The notes beneath the pieces were generated by a model, which was not told the origin of the DNA, ran no database searches, and saw only the letters and a program-made list of their open reading frames with translations. 64,000 nucleotides of DNA. It comes from Arbacia lixula (taxonomy: Eukaryota; Echinodermata; Echinoidea; Arbacioida; Arbaciidae). Within the stretch, counting starts at the first letter, position 1. Each line of letters starts with the position of its first letter. The translations under genes and the position numbers were made by a program. Positions 1 to 14,400 of this stretch are shown one piece after another. The stretch is from positions 12,665,867 through 12,729,866 of the forward strand of contig OZ022585.1 in assembly GCA_963669155.1 (NCBI GenBank), read 5' to 3'.

Positions 1-1366
1 TTTTGTCTGTTCATATCTATTCTGTGTGTTTCACATATCAACCATGTAAACCATGTTGTGTTATAAGTCAAAGCAGGGGCCCCTGGTAAAACAGAGTTCA
101 ACCACTGGAGGGGCTTCCCTGGGTAAATAATACTAATAGATAAATAGATAAATAAAAGAGAATGATGGGTTGCACCTATTAAATGGAATCAGCCAATTTT
201 CACAGGTTTCCTCCAGATGCCAGACAAGACCCCTGAGAGTTTGATTTAACCCATTGATCACGTTAAGATTTTCAGGCTATATGTCAGCATTTGTAGTGGG
301 CCAATAACTCCCTACATGTATAAAGTTTTTGGAAGGAATTTATAGCTTGTTGTCTATTGTCTGTACAACATATTATGTGGGAGTTCCACTGCTCAGTTTG
401 TTGAACCTTTATGTATGTACAGTTTGAAGCTCTAAAATATTTGTTTTGTGTGCTGAAAGAAGATAAAAGATAAAAATTGAAAAACTTTTGATCAACTCAA
501 TTCTTCTGCATGGTTCTTTACTTTGTACATCGTATGTAAAAACAACTTGTTATTTACCAGTGTTCTGTCATCCATAATAAAAAATATATCTGTTATTTCA
601 ATACACATTTATCAGGGAAGACATAATGTGTTTTGTTTCTGATCATTCACCATTTTGAAGATTAATTTATGCAGAAATTATACATGTTTTTATTTGATAT
701 GTACAGAAAAACGTTCCTATAATGTTGTTAAGGCTGATGAAAGGTTGCAAACTACTGCAGTTGTTACACCACATGTAATTGATCATATCAAGTAGCAACT
801 TGGCTCATGTTTCATATTGTATACATTTGTGTTAGAAACTTGGATTTGTAATTTACATTTTTACTAAAGGGGCACAATGATAATGATTACAGCCATAAAC
901 ATGGCAGAAATATTCTGCCATCATGACAGGGTGAAAATTTGGTTTAATTTCCATGGTTTACATCATTTTGAGATGATTCCTTCCTAGATTCTGGAAAGCA
1001 AAGAGAATGGTTGAGTTGTTTTGAGTGCAGTGCCTTGATTGGGTTTCAGTCCAGACATACAGTGCTCTTATTAGTCTAGACTCTGTTCTATTTGTTTACC
1101 AGTCAAATGATACTTCGTCATTCATCCAATAAGCCACAGTGATCTCAAATATTATTTGCACTACATGTAGGTTAGTGACAACATAGAAAATGCTACATGT
1201 TGATCCTGCTGATGAATATATCTCTACGATATTTTCAGAAAAGTTTGTGTCATTTAGTGCCTCCTTGTGAATATTCATTTGCACTTGATGTTTTCAAAGA
1301 ATATCACAGACTTGCTTCCATCTTTTGCAAACTTATAATCTACATATATTGTATGAAGTCAAGATG

Positions 1367-2097
1367 AACACAACAAAAAAGTAAGTCCCCCCAGAAGCAA
1401 AATAGTATAACTTTTGATCAAAAAGGTTTTAAGCAATTAACTTATTGACTAACTTCTGTGTGAAAATCACTTCAATCCACCCAGTCATGCATGAGTGAGC
1501 ACACATTAAAGGCAAAATTGTCACTTTTCAAAAGTCACAAGGGTTATTTTGAGATTCTGTCATATGAATTTTTAATGAATTCCATTTCTGGTGCATAATT
1601 TATGTCCTTTCATTGTTTATCACCCATCTCTGGATGCACTAACACCAATTCCGACACTTAATCCATTGTTCTGGTTGAGTGAGCACCGTTTAAAAAATAC
1701 TCATCCTTCTTGAGTTTGAAACTTTTAAAAACCCTTTATTTTTGTTACAGAAAATAAAACTCTAGATATTTTTACAAAGATATAACATGTCCTATTATTT
1801 GAACATTAGAGGTCATTTTTGTGTCATAGTAGAGTGAATACACTATAAAGATTGAACGAGAAATGCCAAAATGTACTATTAAAATGGCATAAACGATCAC
1901 CCTTGTGTCTTTTGAAAAGTGACAATTTTGCCTTTAATGTGTGCTCACTCAGGCATGACTGATTGGATTAATGTAATTTTCACACGGAACTTAGTCAATA
2001 AGTTAAGAAACAATCCTGCCAAATTATTTAGCTCAAAACCTTTTTGATCAAAAGTGCTTAGGGGGGGGGGGGGGAGGACTTACTTTTTTGTTGTGTG
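1367..2097. mobile_element. Palindromic MITE, family A, copy 1 (about 730 bp)
   Basis: Starts AACACAACAAAAAAGTAAG and ends CTTACTTTTTTGTTGTGT, exact inverted ends. The inverted similarity continues far inward: TTTTGATCAAAAAGGTTTT, the AATTGTCACTTTTCAAAAG block and the TGAGTGAGCACAC block each recur inverted near the right end. It has no open frame, as expected for a non-autonomous element. A G14 run (2061-2074) interrupts the right arm. A related copy is at 41625-42197. Confidence 0.9.
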
Positions 2098-3039
2098 TAG
2101 ACCCTGGCTTTAATTTTAATCAGTGTGGCTTGAATGCTAGACTACATGTACGTGCAGTCCAAACCAAACAGCTTAATTTTAACATCAATACATGTATTTG
2201 AAAACTACATGGTACTGAACATACAGGGCCAAGTATCAAATGTTTCATCTTGGCAGTGATAGTGACTTCCATTGAAACAACATTTGCTCACAATACAAAC
2301 TACTTTCTGCATTGACATGAAGTGCTGGCCCTGGCTCAGGATATTGTCTTCACTGTGTCTAGTCTGGCTTTCAGGCTGAGCAGCTTTTTTGTATCCAAAA
2401 TGTACAATAAATGTGATAGAGTAAGATTACATGAAGGTCTGGTTGAAATATACTAATCAAGCTCTATTTTCTTCTCTGGTCCATGCAATAATGGATCAGA
2501 AAAAGCGGAAACTTAGTCTTCATTGTTGTAGAAGCACTTTTATGGCTAGTATGACAAGACTCATTCTCCTAGCTTCTCGTGGTGCTGCAAACCAGAGAAG
2601 GACATGATAGTGATTAGGTTGCTGCAGCCAGACTTGTTTGAATACCATTTTAGACTTGGGATTCGAAATGTCTACCAGGCTTGGAGCCAGGCTAAGTGAA
2701 AAGAGGCTCAGTGGCATAACGGTTTGGCAGGACCTCGATCTCCTCTCTCTGTCTTCTGATTGGGACTGGGATCCAGGGCAGCCCCGCAGAATGTGTCATC
2801 AACAATCTGAACGGAACTGCAGAAACGAGCACAAAACTATTAACACCACCATGCCTACTCCTAAAAAGGAAATGTGCACTGTTATCTAGCTGACATCCCT
2901 GCTGTCAAATCTTGTCAGGGTGTTGTTTGTGTTTTCTTTTGTTATGTTTTCTGGTTGAAATTGGTTTGTGTTAATGTAACATGTGTGATTAATACCTCAG
3001 CGGTGATTAAAAGTTTGGAAGCTTGACGTAACTCAAAAC

Positions 3040-3660
3040 CTGTGATCTGCGAGTCCAGGTGTCAACCCACCAATTCCGATTCCCATCAATCGCTTTCCGT
3101 CTGCGTAGCATTCAACTACCGCTTCTGGAATTTGGCTCATTGCATCTTTAAACCAACGACGCGTTCAGCCCTGCTTTATCTGGGTTGTTGTTGCTGCTCT
3201 TTTGCAGCTCTGTGCCTTCCTGTTGATAGATAAAGCATGAGTGGGACTCGCGAATCTCTCTCCCCCTCGGCACGCCGGCACGTTGACGGGGCAAAGTTAC
3301 TGTTTCCTGCCAAATATCTAGTGGCTGCAGTGCCAGGTTCTCTCCATAAAGCATAATCTCACCACTGTTCCAAAGCTCAAGTACGAACCTCGTGCTGCTC
3401 AACAGCCCAACTCTCAACAAATGCACACAAAAAGTGTACAATGTTGATATTTATGACTCACTGGGGTCGAGATACGGCACATGTATCGGACTCTAAAGGC
3501 GCGGAATCCCGGAGAAAATTGTGAAAATATTGTTCGGCTCTGGCAAGGTCGCATTACCAAGCTATATAGCGAGGGGAAGTGCTTCGTTGTAGGTTGTCAT
3601 GTGGTGCTGATTACAGCTTTGACACATTTGGTTGTTTAGCGGCGAGTATCTTCAACAATG
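3040..3660. promoter_or_regulatory. CpG-denser patch, possible alternative promoter
   Basis: CpG dinucleotides are several-fold denser than in the surrounding DNA (for example 3160-3300 and 3490-3560, with CGGCACGCCGGCACG and GGCGCGGAATCCCGG). This precedes the first visible sestrin exon by about 1.6-2.2 kb. There is no TATA or initiator that can be trusted and no recognisable coding exon. It could be an alternative promoter with a noncoding first exon, or a transposon remnant. Confidence 0.2.
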
Positions 3661-5247
3661 TGACAGGCATTGTCTCATCATCATGGTGAATAGCTTGTGG
3701 ATGCTTTGTGCCCATGCAGTATCCATCTACTGTGTAAGAAAGAACTAAGAGCATCATCTTGAGGGGTAGGAACAGACTCCTACAATCACTTCAGATTTTA
3801 TACAAAAAAGGAACCCTGCTGATGATCTTCTCTGGAATACAACTGTAACTTTTTATCGCAGGATGTTATCGCTTCATTTTGACTACTGCTTCTTCTAATC
3901 TCATTTACTTCAAGACTCACAGTTCAGGATCGATCTTCTTCATTGTCAAAACTTAAAAGAAGTATATTTTGGGAAACATGGATAATAAATGATAAGGAAG
4001 AGAGTGGATTTGTCTTAAATTGCTTCTGATGTACAGCTGAATATTCAGAGGGAAACAAGAACTTGAATCAACATTGTATAACTCCGCAGTATGATAAAAA
4101 CTACAGAAATAAGAAATGGAACGCTGCAATTTTGAGTCTGATGCTGTCAATTTTGAAGTTTACAATGAGTCATACAAACTTCAGAATCTGGTAGGTGATG
4201 TTTAGCGTCAAGAATAAAAGTGCATTTGTGTGAGCTTTTCGTCCTTCTTCCTGAACTCATACTTACATGTATTAACCATTCTAGCTAGTGGAATATATTG
4301 TTCTCATTGTAGTAAAAACATCACCATACTGAAAAGGGAATTTTAGCATTTACTCGTATGACATATCGATTGACTATCTAACTATCATAGCATTCAGTCA
4401 ACATGATCTTTGACCAAACTATTAAGATTGATGTCAACATTGGTACTAACCCCCTTCACCATCTTCCTCCTCTTAGACTGATTTAGATGTCTTATCTGAG
4501 TAAATATTTGAAATCTGGTATTGTTTAATGGGCACTATTTTAATCAAAATACATCTCAAAGTACGTAATCATTGTAGAAATGTATTGCACCAATATCAGC
4601 TGTAGGATTATCTGTATTGTGACAGATTTTGCCTTGTATTGTTTTTATGCACAGTACATATTGACATTTGAACCGTGGTTTATAATGATACATCTATTTT
4701 TTTCTTCTGACATATAACACTGTTTATTTATGGAAACGTTGCAACAATACATGTGTGCCTTCCTTTGTTCTTGATTCATGTATTTTTATGTAGATATTGT
4801 ACAATGGTATCAATCACCCAACTTATTTAGAATAGCTGTTATATTCAAATCTCTTGAATTGTATTTAAGCAAGTAAAAATGAGGATATCAAGAATTTCCC
4901 TATTTTATGAAGTGTGTGACAGTGAAAATATCTTATTGCTAGGTACAGTGTCTTCAGGAAAGTGTAGAATTACACTGATATTATTATACCAATCTAAATT
5001 ACAATCATTCTTGTTAACAAGAGAAAAAAAAATCCTACAATGTACATTATGATTGTCTGCTGTACGTGCAATGTTGATCAAGTATTGATCATAGTGCACT
5101 ATGTCTTGTACAATGAACATGTACGTACAAGCAAGTATTAGTATCTCAGACAAGCAATGCTGATGTTTTGATTCAATATTGAATTGATTTGACATTACTT
5201 TCCACTCTTGCGCATACTGAAAGTATTTGTTGGGATCATTCACACAG

Positions 5248-5418
5248 GTGCGGGAGATCTACACGGACGTGTTTGTACAGAGCCAAAGATTAGACCACCT
5301 CACAGCAGTGATGGGGCTGCACCCCCAGTATCTTGCTGCCTTCTGCCGCACACAAGACTTCATGCTGCGTGGGAACGGACCCCTCCCCTACGACTACCGA
5401 CACTACATTGCCATTCTA
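5248..5418 (+). CDS. SESN: Sestrin exon (first one visible), 57 codons
   Basis: Acceptor CACACAG|GTG and donor CTA|GTAAGTG, phase 0 at both ends. It encodes the start of the globular N-terminal sestrin domain, including VMGLHP-type and [17 protein letters not shown] segments (residues 1-57 of the visible part), which are near-invariant in the family. The frame is open upstream of the acceptor, but that part has no sestrin similarity, so the exon start is set by the acceptor. The last 48 bases of the exon and the donor are repeated three more times downstream (see the tandem repeat at 5371-5730). Confidence 0.93.
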
Positions 5419-8400
5419 GTAAGTGTGATTGTTCATTTTAATTTTACTCTGTGGTCCATGGGAACATACCCCTCTCGTATGACTTCTGACACTACATTGC
5501 TATTCTAGTACTGTATGTCTTAATTGATCATATGAGTGTTACTGTGTAGTTCATGGGAACGGATCCCTCCCTTTCAACTGCCGACAGTGCATGTACATTG
5601 CCATTTTAGTAAGCTTGATTGACCATTTGAGTTTTACTGTGTGGTTCTTGGGAACGTACCCCTCCCCTTCAACTACTGACACTACATTGCCATTCTAGTA
5701 AGTCCGCTTGATCACCTGAGTGTTACAGTGTACAAACAGCATTGGAACTCATTTCAAAATTTGTTTGTGTGAATGTGTTCTTGTCAAATTCAAAATAGTA
5801 GTAGTTTTACACTGATTGTATTATGCAGAGTTTGGTGTGAGAGCGATGTTGTCACCAAAATGAGACAAATGGATGAAAGATTTATTAATTAATGCTTGAT
5901 GGGTTTGATTGGTTCTCTTGTACATTTTTTGTTGTGTTGTTTGAGTTGCTGATTCCTGATTCTCTGCCATGTTTGTCACTGAGTGTGCATCACAATTTCT
6001 TAAGTGGATCAGGATTCAGATGGCAAAAACTTAAGTTTTATTTCAGTTATATCTTTTAAAATTATTACTGGTAGCTAGTTAGCTGCATTCTGTGGGACTA
6101 AGCATTCACACTTGGAAAATATCTCTGTGTGCTAACCAAATTGAATATATATTAACAAAAAATCGGTTGATTGTCTAAAGCACTTCTGATATGTACCACC
6201 ATACAACTGTTAAAAGTGTTCTACTAATGCGTAGTTATAGTTTATACAGTAGTTCTCAATGAAATCATTCATTTTGCATTTTCAATTTACTTTGTTGTCT
6301 ATTAAAGCAATTGGTTTTCAGTGAAAAGATAAAAACTATGAATCACTGCCTGTTTTCCATCATCATTTCAGTTTTCTTTGCTCTATGGGTAACTGTGTAT
6401 ACAGGCTTACACATGCTGCAAGTGAATAAATGCACTTGCATTTGTAATTCGCATATCACCCCAGGACTTTGAATACCTTTCATGTTTTCTAGGTCACTCA
6501 GCATGAAAGTCCCTGTTTAATGTGTCCTCCTTGGTATCTATAACCCCAGGCCTACATAACAACCATTAAAAGGATGAAGTAAATTCAAAATGCTATTGTA
6601 TAGGATGTAAATATATACACTGATTTGATTTCAACTGAATTGCATTGAATTGCTCTTTGATCATATTTTCCATGAAAACTTCACAATAAAATAGAAGAGA
6701 ATGCTCACATAAACTGAAAATAGCTTTTCAAAAGCATTAGCTATAATTGGGTTTAGCTGATTCATTCTTTACCCCTAGATTCATGTATTTCTGAACACTT
6801 TGTCCCCTTTGTGAACTAATTGAAGCTGACACCAAGCGCATGCCAAGATTTTAGCCTCACTTCAAGGAGAATCAAGTTATTGCACAGACAAATGTGCTGA
6901 GCTTAAAATGTGTACAGTTAGTTGTATCTTCCAAATGGAGGCGAGAAGTATGCTCTTCACACCTTCTTAAGTATGTTCTTACGTCAGCCAGTGGAAAGTT
7001 ATTCGGTGGGGTACAACATTGAGTAGGTCTGGAAATCAGACTACAACCTAATAGTACATGTAAGTAAAACTTGTGACCCTTTGCCTGCAACATCATAAAT
7101 GTGAATGTGGGCTGTCATAGTATGTATGCTTGTCAAAGAATGTGGGTTTGATGCCAGTGGGTGGTTTGCTGAAATGTCATCGAGATCAAATTCTTCTTCG
7201 TTTTGCTGTCATGCTCAAGCTGTGTCACTCTAGTTGGCAGGCACCAACCCGGATCAGACAACTACTGAGTGTGAATGTAGGCTGAGACTACTAGAGTTGC
7301 TTTGTGAATTGGTTCAGTCTCATGGGACATTCATGCATTATTGGTTACACGTATGGCTTTATATTTTTTAGACCAAAACTAATGTAATTTTGGAGAATGA
7401 TGATTGTATAGTGCGGAATCAAACTTTTGATTTATTCCTTATCATTTGAGGCATGCAATTTGTGATGGGGAGAGCAGGAATTGATAACACAGAATTTAGC
7501 ATTTTCTCATAAAACCATTCATTTTGTGCTATAGATGTTCACATGTTAATTCAGTTATTAAGATACCAAGTTATTTTCAGAGTGAGGATATTCTTGCAGA
7601 AAACTTTAAAAAGATAATTGTTTGGCTTCCAGAAAATGTTACTGCCTCCAGTATTTCCTCAACAAAAAGAAGAAAATAACCATTTTTACTGGAGAAGTAA
7701 ATAGGAATACCATGATAAAATGTGGACAAGTTTCCGTCATCATTGTAAATAATGTACATTTTCAGAGAAAACTTGCAATGAAAATTGGCTGACAACATCT
7801 CAGACTATTTGCATGTACTGTACACCCCTTGTCACTCTCACTCACACCATATCTCTAGCAGCGAGCCTGAATAGATGAACGTGTCCACCCTGGGTAGCTT
7901 AGTAATTAGTAATGGAGCAATGTTGGGAAAACTCATCATGCCTACAGTGTACATGCATTTATCCGTCCAAAGACTGTTATGTATGGTATGTGATGGGCAT
8001 ATGTACAGAAGTGTTGCTGATGATGATATAGATGATGAGGAGGATGATGATGATGATGATAATGATGATGATGATGATGATGACGATGATAAACATGACA
8101 TCTTATTATGAAGAAGGTGGTTGTGAATGCATTGGGCAATGAAGCAGCTCATTTTCACAATGTAGGAATTGAATAATTTTAAAGAGGGGCATTGGAGGTT
8201 TGACAGAAAGGGCAATTTTTAAGGGGATACAGTACACGTATATGATTTGTTATGATTTACATGCTTGCAGGAGTTACAGGCTTGTGCCTCATTGTTTGTT
8301 CCACTCTACCAATCATTAGATGATACCCCCCCCCCCCTTACATGTATGCACAGTATCTCTCTCCATCTTTCTTTTCGCCAAAGTAGGGGCGTCTTCATTA

Positions 8401-11400
8401 GCTCGAGCTGGGCAAAATAGCGAGCTTGTTCTGATCGGGTTAGCTAGCCAGATCACCAAATAGCTGGCTATTTGCGTCTTCATTAGCCAGATCAGGCAAA
8501 ATAGCGAGCTATTTGGTCGAGAAAATTTCCCAAGAAATCTTGGGCTAGATGGAGCTAGCTCGAGCTAGTTCGCGAAATAGCTCGAGCTAGTTCGGAGCGT
8601 CTTCATTAGCCTGAAAATTTCTCGATCCCGGCATGCATCAGCGCCCACGAGGCATTGTTTACGTAATAGGTTTTTACACGTGCGTGAATGCGAGCTCACA
8701 ACCGAAGCCATGCGGTCATGGCCTATTCCTGTCGCACACTGCTGGTATGTGCGAAACTCGGGATAATTTATGCAACCCGAGCTCGAGCTTACGTATCCCG
8801 AGTTTCGAGCTAATGAAGATGCGATTACAACTTCAGGCTAGTTACCCGGATCAGAAAAATAGCTTGCTATTTCGTCTGATCGGGCTAATGAAGACGCACC
8901 TAGTGTGTCTTTCTCTCCCTCTATCTCTGCCAGCCCATATCAGTCTCTCTTCTCTTATATTATCTTTATCAACTCCAGGAGAAAACTATCAGGTCCCATC
9001 TTCCTGGATGTACATGTATGGGCAGTACCTTATCCTAAGAATCCTGTAGCATTTCAGTGGGTGTGTAGATTGTTTAGCAAAATTTGACAGAAAGTATTAA
9101 ATTTGACTTGCAGTTTGCTAGGGTTAGAGATGGAGGGGGTGAAAAAAAAGTGGCAGTGGGGAAGGGAAGGGGAGATTTAGAGAGTGGAGAAGAGAGTACT
9201 ACCAGTAAATGGAAAGGGGGGGAGAAATTTTTAAAGAAGGGTTGGTAAAAACATGATAAATAGGGGGCAGGGATATACTGTACACATGTGGAAGAATAGA
9301 AATACTTGTCGTGTAGTATAGGAAGGAGTGGCATGTACACATGAGCTACTGCAGCTGTACACTATGCATGTATTGGAAATACCCATGGTTGTTTCCATAC
9401 AGTAGTGGGAATTGGCAAGATAAGTGACAATCCCAAATTAAAAAAAAAGATTGAATGATTTAGTTGAAGATAAATATCTGAAGAGGAAGGATTTAATTGT
9501 TTCCCTTGTAGATAAACAAGTTTGTGTTTAAAAAATAGCGTGCTTCGCATGAACCCTGGTGTTGGTAGCCTATTTTTAACTGAGTAGGCCACTGAAAGGG
9601 ACTGTTGTCAAAAGGAATGACAGAGAAGGCCTACCAATTTGGCTGTCACAAACTTTTGAGTGAACTCTGAAAGAGCTGACCTAGATATATTGAGAATGAA
9701 CTTGTTTACTGTTGGCATGCACTGTATGTAGATAATATACATACATACATACATACATGTACTGTACATTTACATGTGAGTAGAGTCCAAGAATAATAGC
9801 AGTGCATTGACAAGCATTGTGTAAAAGTGCAGGGGGGATTGAACGGTTTCTGCTGGTGCCTGGATTTATAAAGAGAGCAAAACATTATACGGTGTAGTTG
9901 GACCATCAACCTAGTTTACATGTATCCTGGTCATGGGATTCATGTTTGTATGAGAGTTACTGATACCTGATAAGATGATAGACTAATACTTTGTGTAAAT
10001 GTTAATAGTCACATATTATTTTCAAATAGAGAGTTTATGGAAAGATGTACAGTACAGTGCTATGGGGACATAAATGTGCACAGTATGCATGTATCATGAA
10101 TTCGTTCTAAAGCTTCAACATGATTAAAAACTAAGCACAGTATGCAAGTAGTATCATCACTATCCTACACTATACTTTGATGTCGGTCAATCAGGAGAAT
10201 GATAAATTCTAAAACCTACATTTTAAATGAAAATATTGCCAGCATACAAGTTCATGTACTTCTAATGTATTGCATGTTGTCACAAAGTTAGGAAATTAAA
10301 GAATACAAGCCTGTACTGAAGTATGGCTATTGTTTCAGTGATGTTGACAAACGGTAGATTACAAACTGTACTTATACATGTAGGTCAAGTTCAAGGTCAA
10401 GTTGACATCAGATATGATAAGAATGTTAAAGGTGGTATACACTATACGATATCTGTCAATTATACAGATTGCAGTCGTGCTTCAAGCATGGTGTGATCAC
10501 GTTTGTTGACAAACTGTACATCATATAACGGTACTGCGGTAGAGTAAATTGTCTGGAATGATACCCAGGCCGTTACATTTCACATTGCATTCCATTTTCA
10601 GAACATACATGTACATGTACAGCAGATACCTGATTTGATATCAACATTAATTGATGGTGCATGTACGTGTATGTACACATCAGCATTAAATGTGTGCACA
10701 TTGTTGAGAGCCATTTCTATAATCAGAGCAGAAAAAAATAATTTTAAATATGATAATGTGTTATATTTTCAAATGCTGGGCACATGGACTTTGTGGAGTT
10801 GTGTATTAGTTCACGAAAAATGATAAGTATGCCTGACATTTTTGTTTTAATTATGAAAAGTAACTGTTCACCTAATGTACAGTACATCGAAGCAAGGTAT
10901 CCAAGGAGTGGCTTGACCAGGGACATAGTAGGCAGTGAAGTTGTCTTTGATGGCTTCAAGGGGCCAGCATACAAAGTGAAATCCCCTGTGTAGTACATTC
11001 AGTGTGGGCTTGACCCTCATAACATGTCTGTTTGAGCAGTTGCCAGTATCATAGTACTGTTGTTTGCCATCCAGCAAAATACATAGAAAGCATAGAGACT
11101 GGTAGCCTGGTTTCCAGGCTGTTGGACATTTCTTATCTTAACTGAAAATGAGTCTTAAGACCAGTCGTGTATCATTCTCATCTTTTCTCAGTCTGACCCA
11201 AGGAACTGGAGAAGAAATTGAGAATGATTTATCTACTGCAGCCAGAACACTTTATCAAATGGTTTGATTTTGAAAAGCCCAACAGCGTGGAAACCAAGTT
11301 AAGAAACTGTAAAATCACTTAAGTGTTATTTTCTCTAGATAAACATGATAAATATGTGACACAGTTTCTGTGCACAGTTGCTGCAGAAAGTTTGTTCAGT

Positions 11401-14400
11401 ATTTGCTAATGAGAAATACACTGATGTACTTCTGTCTTCGAAACTTCCTATAGAAGTTTGTAATGGAATGAAGGTACATGTACATGTAGTACTAGGATTT
11501 TGAAATGAAAGCATGAAAGAAATTTTTAAAAAATACTAATTCCATATTGATTGTCACAATCAAGCCCAAACAATCCACCAAATCAACCCCCATGCTGAAC
11601 ATATAAATTAATTACATTCCTATAAAGGTTGTTTAGTTTTTAAATTGTGTTTTACAAGAGTCATCCTTCTTGTCAACAGAATCACTTTACAAAACATCTT
11701 TGCCCCCTAGACAGAATTAACATAAAAGTTTAAATCTAGGTTGAATTTTTCATTGATATGTTGTTTAGAGCTACTGTAGGATCCCTGTTTTACATGTACA
11801 GTAAGATTACATTACATGTATGTACAATACTACGAGTAGGATCTAGGCTGTAAAATGTAAGCAGTGTTGAATATTTATAACAATGTTTTTGTACAGAAAT
11901 ACAGACTACATCAAAGCACAAAAACCTATAAGCCGTCATTTACATAGCTTGCATCCTAGTCTAATTAATATTGAGGCATATCAAAATATATCTTAAGATA
12001 TTTTCTAGTCTACCAAATGTGTTAGGGTACAGGTACAGGAAGTTAATACTTGGATTTGCCCTCCAAGAGTTGAACAGAATATAAAATGGTGCAACTATTA
12101 GTGCAATGTTCCTCTATCCTGAGGCTATGTGCACAAAAGTATGACTTTATTCCCATACCAGTCTCATTCACGTCATGTGGCAATCAGCATTTCAAACATG
12201 GTGCTCATAAATCTAATTTGATGGGTAGGTGCAAACACACCAAATTAGATGACTCTGAGTTCATTATCAGACGTGTTTTGTGTGGCAGGTGAATGGCTTT
12301 CTGAGTGGACCAATCGGTCAGCAGCATGGAATAGTGATCAGCCTCCTTCCATCCTCTTTGAGGTGTGAAAAAGGGGGTCAGCCACAATACAGCAGAAGGA
12401 CTTGTTTTGTGTGGCTGGTGTGTTCATACATAGTACAAGCATCCATGCATATAAAATGGTACAAAAATGTGATATGTTAATGGCATGTATCATAGCACAG
12501 AGATCATACTGTATAACACTGAGACACTAGAGTAAGCCTGTCTTTTGTGCTGTTTTTACTATGGTAAACAGGCGAGGTGGGCTCTAGGAAAGGGAGAATT
12601 AGCCTAGTTGATGATAGATCTGAGTATACCTGTGACAATGTGGATTAGAAAAGCTAAACAGCCTGGAACTGAAGCTAAATTAGATTTGGCTAGGTGCAAG
12701 CATTTATGGCTAGTTATTTTTAAAAATGAATATATTTGTATGGTTTAAGTCAAACTTGTTCAAATATGCTTTTCTGAAGAAAAAAAATATCTTGAAGGGG
12801 CTCATTTGAGTAGTCCTAAGGGTCTAAAGTAAAGTAACCCCATCCCTGATCTGTTTTCTCTCAAAGCTTGTGCCTTGCCAAGCTTCTTGTAAACTAAACC
12901 CAGGCTACAGGCCTATCAAGAATGCTGATGGAATGTATTTGCACTTTAGCTCAACACCTTGACTTGTAGTGAGATTTGAGAGACCACAGTTTAAGTCACA
13001 GGTTATCTTCCATGATATCTGTTTGTGTTTGGATTATAATGAGCTGATTTGTCTTCCCTCCATCCTCCAGGGGAATTTTCCTTTTTAATTAGGTCATCAC
13101 ACAAGAACTATTCTTGTTTCAGAAGATGATTGTATAATGTTCTTTAAATAATCATCGATTTGTATTTGTCATCAGCAATGAGTCTCTGGTACAACAATGC
13201 AAGCTGCACGTGGTAAAATGCCATGCCAGTGTTCCAGATTCTTTGACATTGACCCGGTTATTAAAGAAACAAAAAGCAAGGTCTTGGTAAGAGACTACAG
13301 TATGTGAGACTGCATGGAATAATGCATAGTGGCTTTCTGCAGCCGTCCGCATAGAGCAAATACATGTCAGTGGCATACGCAGAGATCATGGTGGAAATTT
13401 CCACTGTGGTTTGTATGCCCTCAGTCCCCTAGTTGGGAATGCAAATCAGAAAGAGAGGGTTAAAGTGAGCCTGAAGCTCTAAGGGAGGTCCTAACCTACC
13501 TTATCTCCAATGTCTCCTTAAACCAATGATGTTCTGGTGAGGACATCAATGAATACATCACCTGTGCTCTTAAAGGGTGTATGGTGGTTGGTAATTCCAA
13601 GAATGAACATTGTTCATGAAAACTAGAGTTGTTTATAAATCTGAATATTTCTTTAATGTCATTTGGTGTTTACTGTTGAGACATATTCTTGAAAAGGGCA
13701 TAACAAGTGGCTGTGCATGGGAAACATGGGAATTTTATGTGACTTGTGCATGATGTCATACATGTAAATTGGCCATGTAATGGCTAAATTAAAGAAATGT
13801 TAAAAAGTGATGACAATAATTCTAAAGTTTAAATACCTGTGTGTGTTTTTATATGATCAATGGCTATGGCAAACTTGTTTTATATAATGTGTGATTGTTT
13901 TTATCATTGATGTATTCCACTACATACACTACAGCTCAAAGGAATTTGTATAGGGTAAGGGAAAGGGAAAAAGGGAAGGACCGCAGTTTTAAACCGCGAT
14001 ATATTTTGTCCAATTTAGCATGAAACATGCTTTTTAGGCTAAAGCATCATGTTTCATGCTGAACTGGACAAACTATACTGCGGTTTAAAACTGTGGCTCC
14101 TTCCCTTTCTTCCCTTTCCCTTTCCCTATGCCAATTCCTTTGAGCTGTTGTGTACTGCATTTGAGATAGACAACATTTGTGAAAAACATTTTTCTCACAA
14201 ATTGTTCCCAGGAAAGTACTTTATATTTCATATTTTCAGCCAATTAATTGTGTGTTATTAATATTACTGAGAAATTATTTTCTTTATTTTAAAACATGGA
14301 TGTTTCTAATTGAGAAAGGAATATACATACATAAGCAAACAACCTAGCCTACAGTTTATCACCCAAGCTCAAAGGCACAAACAATGAGTTACAAATTACT

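Larger units (their letters stand above)
1..5247. other. 5' flank or upstream sestrin intron, no exon recognised
   Basis: No sestrin N-terminal similarity was found in any frame. Contains the MITE at 1367-2097. Open frames are short and lack codon bias. A CpG-denser patch is listed separately at 3040-3660. The rest is AT-rich single-copy-looking DNA. Confidence 0.5.

Noticed and set aside
2638..2889. 83-codon frame as a possible sestrin N-terminal exon
   Set aside because: No sestrin-like residues and no good donor in phase with the exon at 5248; part overlaps a repeat-like segment.
7838..8215. Poly-Ser / poly-Asp open frames around 8020-8090
   Set aside because: Products of the (GAT)n microsatellite.
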